From Tsukamurella paurometabola DSM 20162 (GTDB lineage Bacteria; Actinomycetota; Actinomycetes; Mycobacteriales; Mycobacteriaceae): a stretch of DNA of 64,000 nucleotides. Every line of letters starts with the position of its first letter. Positions within the stretch are counted from its first letter, which is position 1. Location: NCBI RefSeq assembly GCF_000092225.1, contig NC_014158.1, positions 682,001 to 746,000 on the forward strand, given 5' to 3'. A program made the translations under genes and the position numbers. Below the pieces are notes generated by a model. That model was not told the DNA's origin. It saw only the letters and a program-made list of their open reading frames with translations, and searched no databases. Shown here one piece after another: positions 61,419-64,000 of the stretch.

Positions 61419-62684
61419 CTAGGTGAGTTCGTCCACCGTGACGGTGAATCCTTGGGCTCGCAGCCGGTCCGCCAGCGCATCACCCAGCGCGACCGCCGGG
61501 GTCAGCACGCCGCCGCGATCGGGCAGCGTGGCCCCGCCGCGCGCCGCGTCCCCGTCGAGGGCCAGTGCGAGGCTGGACTCGCCCAGCATCACCGCCGTGC
61601 CGCTGTAACCGGGGTCCAGGTCCGCTCCGATCGTTGACCGGTAGCGCCGGTCGTTCGTGGTACGCGAGTACACATCGGCGATGAACTTGCCCTTCGCTTG
61701 GGACTTCTCGCTGGGCCCCTGACCCGGCTGCGGCAGGATGCGGTCGAGCACTGGCCGCAGCGGCTTGATCGCCAGTGCGCCCATGCCGAACGCCAACGCG
61801 CCCTGTACCACACGGGAACCCACCTTCGAGACCGCCGACGGACCCGGGATCGCCATCGTCTCGCGATAACTGAAGTCGGGGCCGTATGCGAAGTCCAGCA
61901 GCCCGTTCGAGCGCCGCACCACCCGAGTGTTGTAGCTGGCCATGAAGAACGGGGCCAGGCTGCCCGACAGTGACGGATCCACCGATGCCCCGGCGACCAC
62001 CGACAGATCGCCCGGCTGCGTGGGCGTCTCCCGGCTGGGATCGACGGACAGCGAATGCGGCCGTCCCGCGATCCGCCGTGCCTCGCGGTCCGCGGTCACC
62101 TCGTCGGCGAGACCGATCGCCGACGCGATGGTGCCGCCGCTCGCGCCGCCGCGGATCGAACGGATCACCAGTGTGGTGGGGCCGAGGGTGCCGGCACCGT
62201 CGGCCCGGGCCCGCTCGTACAGCAGGTACGTCCCCAGATCCGAAGGGATCGAGTCGAATCCGCACGAGTGCACGATCTTGGTGCCGTTCGCTGCGGCCTG
62301 CTCGTGGAATTTGTCGATCGAGCGGCGGGCGAACAGCACCTCGCCCGTGAGGTCGGTGTAGTGCGTGCCCGCGTTGACGCACGCGCCCACCACGATCTCG
62401 CCGTACTTCGCGTATGGGCCCACGGTGGTGCACAGCACGGTGGTGCGGGCGACCATGGCGTCCACCGTCGAGGGGGCGTCGACATCCGCGGTCACGATGC
62501 CCCAGTCCGCGGCATCGCCGCCGAGCCGGGCCCGCACCTTCTCGAGCTTGTCCTGCGAGCGTCCCGCGAGCGCGATCTTGACCCCGGTGGGCGCATGCCA
62601 GGCCAGATGCCGGGCCGTGAGCTCGCCGACGAATCCGGTGGCGCCGAAGACGATGATGTCGAATTCCCGGGTACCCGCAGTCAT
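61419..62684 (-). CDS. trans-acting enoyl reductase / saccharopine dehydrogenase family protein
   Basis: A 421-residue protein with an N-terminal Rossmann domain (DIIVFGATGFVGELTARHL, ALAGRSQDKLEKV) and the block TTVGPYAKYGEIVVGACVNAGTHYTDLTGE, followed by HSCGFDSIPSDLG. This is the group including the trans-acting enoyl reductases that serve polyketide synthases in mycobacterial lipid synthesis; many members have no known substrate. The ATG overlaps the stop of the permease gene (ATGA), so they are coupled. Confidence 0.88.
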   Translation of the reverse strand: MTAGTREFDIIVFGATGFVGELTARHLAWHAPTGVKIALAGRSQDKLEKVRARLGGDAADWGIVTADVDAPSTVDAMVARTTVLCTTVGPYAKYGEIVVGACVNAGTHYTDLTGEVLFARRSIDKFHEQAAANGTKIVHSCGFDSIPSDLGTYLLYERARADGAGTLGPTTLVIRSIRGGASGGTIASAIGLADEVTADREARRIAGRPHSLSVDPSRETPTQPGDLSVVAGASVDPSLSGSLAPFFMASYNTRVVRRSNGLLDFAYGPDFSYRETMAIPGPSAVSKVGSRVVQGALAFGMGALAIKPLRPVLDRILPQPGQGPSEKSQAKGKFIADVYSRTTNDRRYRSTIGADLDPGYSGTAVMLGESSLALALDGDAARGGATLPDRGGVLTPAVALGDALADRLRAQGFTVTVDELT

Positions 62685-63784
62685 ACCGTGATGTTAGCAG
62701 CGTTCGCACTGCGGTGTGTTCCACGCCACCGCTGGAAGCCGCGGGCCGCCGCGGGCGCCAGGAACAGCATCGCCATCACCCGGATCAGCTGCGCCGCCAC
62801 GATGAACGTGATGTCCACGTTCGACGACGCGGCCACCGCCAGTACCGCGTAGATGCCGCCCGGCGTGGTCGCGAGATAGCCGTCGAGTAGAGGCACGCCC
62901 GTCATTGCCGACAGTGCGAAACCCAATGCGGCACAACCTGCCCCGATGGCGATGACGAGGATCGTGGCCCACGGCAACAGGCGGGCGAGACTGCGCAGTG
63001 CCTCGCGCGTGAAGCCGACGCCCGCCTGCCAGCCGATCACCAGATAGCCGGCCGCCACCAGGATCCACGGCACCGTGGCACCGGTGGCGATGCCGGTGAG
63101 CGATGCCGTCGCCGAGATCAACAGCGGGCCCAGCAGCCCGCCCGCGGGCAGGTGCGAGAGACGGCCCAACACGACACCCGCGACCACGCACGCCGCCGTG
63201 AAACCGAGGTCGAACCACCACGGCCGACCCGGGCCGGAGGTCAGAGCGGACGAGGCGCCCGCGACGTGCGGATACAACGCCGCCACCACCGGGAGCGACA
63301 CCGTCACCAGGATCACCCGCAGGTACTGCACCACCGCGACCGTGGTCTCGTCGCCACCGAGCTCCCGGGCGATCGCCACCAGGCCCGACGCCCCGCCCGC
63401 CACCAGCGCAAGCGACCCCGTGATCGAATCCGTATCCCGGTGCAGGCCGAGCAATGCGCCCGCGGCGACCGAGAGCAGCAGCGTGGCCAGCCCGATGAGC
63501 AGAGCCGCCGGCCACCGTGTGCCCAGAGCGGCCACGGTGTGGGCCTGCATCAGCGTCCCGATGTACGCGCCGAGCACACCCTGCGCTGCGTACTGCGCCG
63601 GTCGCGGGATATCGCCGGGGGAGCGGCCCGCCAGGGCAATCGCGATCGCGCACACGAGCGCGGCGAACAGTGGTGCGCTCGGAACGCCCAGCCGGGCCAG
63701 GCATATCGCCAGCGCGCACGAACTCGCGCAGAGCAGGGCCCAGCGCCGGGCGGAGGTGGAAAGACGTGACACAACTACAAGCAT
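62681..63784 (-). CDS. AbrB-family membrane permease
   Basis: A 367-residue protein with about ten membrane segments and the AbrB/DUF-type pattern in both halves (AAQGVLGAYIGTLM, ALVAGGASGLVAIARELGGDE, LPAGGLLGPLLISA, TTPGGIYAVLAVAASSNVDITFIVAAQLIRV). The family is linked to ammonia- or amine-related transport in some reports and is mostly uncharacterised. The ATG at 63784 is preferred; a TTG 24 bases upstream is possible. It is divergent from a MarR gene. Confidence 0.85.
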   Translation of the reverse strand: MLVVVSRLSTSARRWALLCASSCALAICLARLGVPSAPLFAALVCAIAIALAGRSPGDIPRPAQYAAQGVLGAYIGTLMQAHTVAALGTRWPAALLIGLATLLLSVAAGALLGLHRDTDSITGSLALVAGGASGLVAIARELGGDETTVAVVQYLRVILVTVSLPVVAALYPHVAGASSALTSGPGRPWWFDLGFTAACVVAGVVLGRLSHLPAGGLLGPLLISATASLTGIATGATVPWILVAAGYLVIGWQAGVGFTREALRSLARLLPWATILVIAIGAGCAALGFALSAMTGVPLLDGYLATTPGGIYAVLAVAASSNVDITFIVAAQLIRVMAMLFLAPAAARGFQRWRGTHRSANAANITV

Positions 63785-63788
63785 GCTC

Positions 63789-63796
63789 TTAGCTAA
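63789..63796. promoter_or_regulatory. TTAGCTAA palindrome between permease and MarR genes
   Basis: An 8-bp perfect palindrome five bases upstream of the permease ATG. It is a possible MarR half-site; too short to be sure. Confidence 0.25.
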
Positions 63797-63834
63797 TCGC
63801 GCTGACAACTCGCAAAAAGAGCAAAAGTATGAAG

Positions 63835-63840
63835 TAAACT
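63835..63840 (+). promoter_or_regulatory. -10 hexamer of the right-edge MarR gene
   Basis: TAAACT ends six bases before the ATG at 63847, the same leaderless arrangement as elsewhere in the window. Confidence 0.5.
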
Positions 63841-63846
63841 CTTGAT

Positions 63847-64000
63847 ATGTCTGATGTCAGCGACCTCCGCTACGCCGTTCACTCGCTCTCCCGCGAGCTA
63901 CGCGCGCACCGTCGGGCAGACCCCGGCACCGGAGCCCCCATCCCCGAGACCCACCACCTGATCCTCGGTGGCCTCGAACGCCACGGGCCCGCCACGCCGG
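63847..64000 (+). CDS. probable MarR-family regulator, N-terminal part
   Basis: The first 51 codons are in the window and the gene runs off the right edge. The frame reads MSDVSDLRYAVHSLSRELRAHRR, then ETHHLILGGLERHGPATP, the usual first dimerisation helix and the start of the winged helix of MarR proteins. It is divergent from the AbrB-type permease, which is its likely target. The call is based on pattern and context. Confidence 0.7.
   Translation, partial: MSDVSDLRYAVHSLSRELRAHRRADPGTGAPIPETHHLILGGLERHGPATP

Noticed and set aside
1-64000. CRISPR arrays, tRNA or rRNA genes, insertion sequences, integrases
   Set aside because: Looked for in the gaps by repeat spacing, cloverleaf features and transposase motifs; none was recognised.

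Overview
The window is high-GC DNA from an actinobacterium of the order Mycobacteriales. The evidence is gene order and content: a heme cluster (glutaredoxin-like, hemA, hemC, hemD fusion, hemB), a second cluster hemL-phosphatase-resA-ccdA-resB-ccsB, a scattered menaquinone set (menA, menE, menB, menC) around tandem DUF3349 genes and pitA, an EmbR-type SARP/FHA regulator, an MspA-family porin, a WS/DGAT acyltransferase, a trans-acting enoyl reductase relative and two MMPL exporters. The hem and men orders are those known from Mycobacterium. Tsukamurella or a near relative is a plausible genus, but this cannot be proved from the window. No tRNA, rRNA, CRISPR array, transposase or integrase was recognised.

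Layout. 1-6.8 kb: heme synthesis from glutamyl-tRNA, ending in two small membrane proteins translationally coupled to hemB. 6.8-8.3 kb: NUDIX hydrolase, a copper chaperone behind its own CsoR/CstR-type palindrome, and a CYTH protein. 8.5-11.5 kb: MMPL exporter plus TetR, with a 25-bp operator over the promoter. 11.5-13.5 kb: acyl-CoA dehydrogenase/oxidase. 13.5-20.5 kb: amine oxidase, agmatine deiminase, amidase and amino acid permease as one overlapping operon facing a TetR, read as an agmatine/putrescine catabolic cluster. 20.5-24.5 kb: carboxylesterase and WS/DGAT, divergent from a TauD-type dioxygenase. 24.6-30.6 kb: hemL and cytochrome c maturation, closed by a strong terminator. 30.6-36 kb: BldC-type regulator, DUF4229 protein, Cds1-like PLP enzyme, MarR/azoreductase pair, GNAT, SDR/XRE pair. 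36-43.6 kb: menA, acyl-CoA dehydrogenase, DUF3089 hydrolase, menE, two DUF3349 proteins, small membrane protein, pitA. 43.7-53.7 kb: accessory block between pitA and menB. 53.7-58.8 kb: menB, a beta-propeller protein, 3-hydroxyacyl-CoA dehydrogenase, menC, a secreted NlpC/P60-like protein and small proteins. 58.8-64 kb: MMPL exporter divergent from a CstR-like repressor, enoyl reductase relative, AbrB-type permease and the start of a MarR gene.

The most unusual locus is in the accessory block. An 825-residue membrane-anchored protein (50274-52751) has a Pro/Gln/Gly-rich stalk, a pre-toxin module, an Ala-rich helical spacer and a C-terminal HNH-like nuclease domain. Base composition drops where the nuclease domain begins and stays low through the following small gene (52816-53376), the expected signature of an exchangeable toxin-immunity cassette. 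An unusual HTH protein with a C-terminal membrane anchor lies just upstream, and two identical 10-bp repeats sit between it and the toxin gene.

Two themes recur. Many genes have no Shine-Dalgarno sequence but a TAnnnT hexamer 6-7 bases before the start codon, as expected for leaderless mRNAs; this was used to choose starts. Many divergent gene pairs carry clear dyads that are candidate operators for the adjacent regulator.
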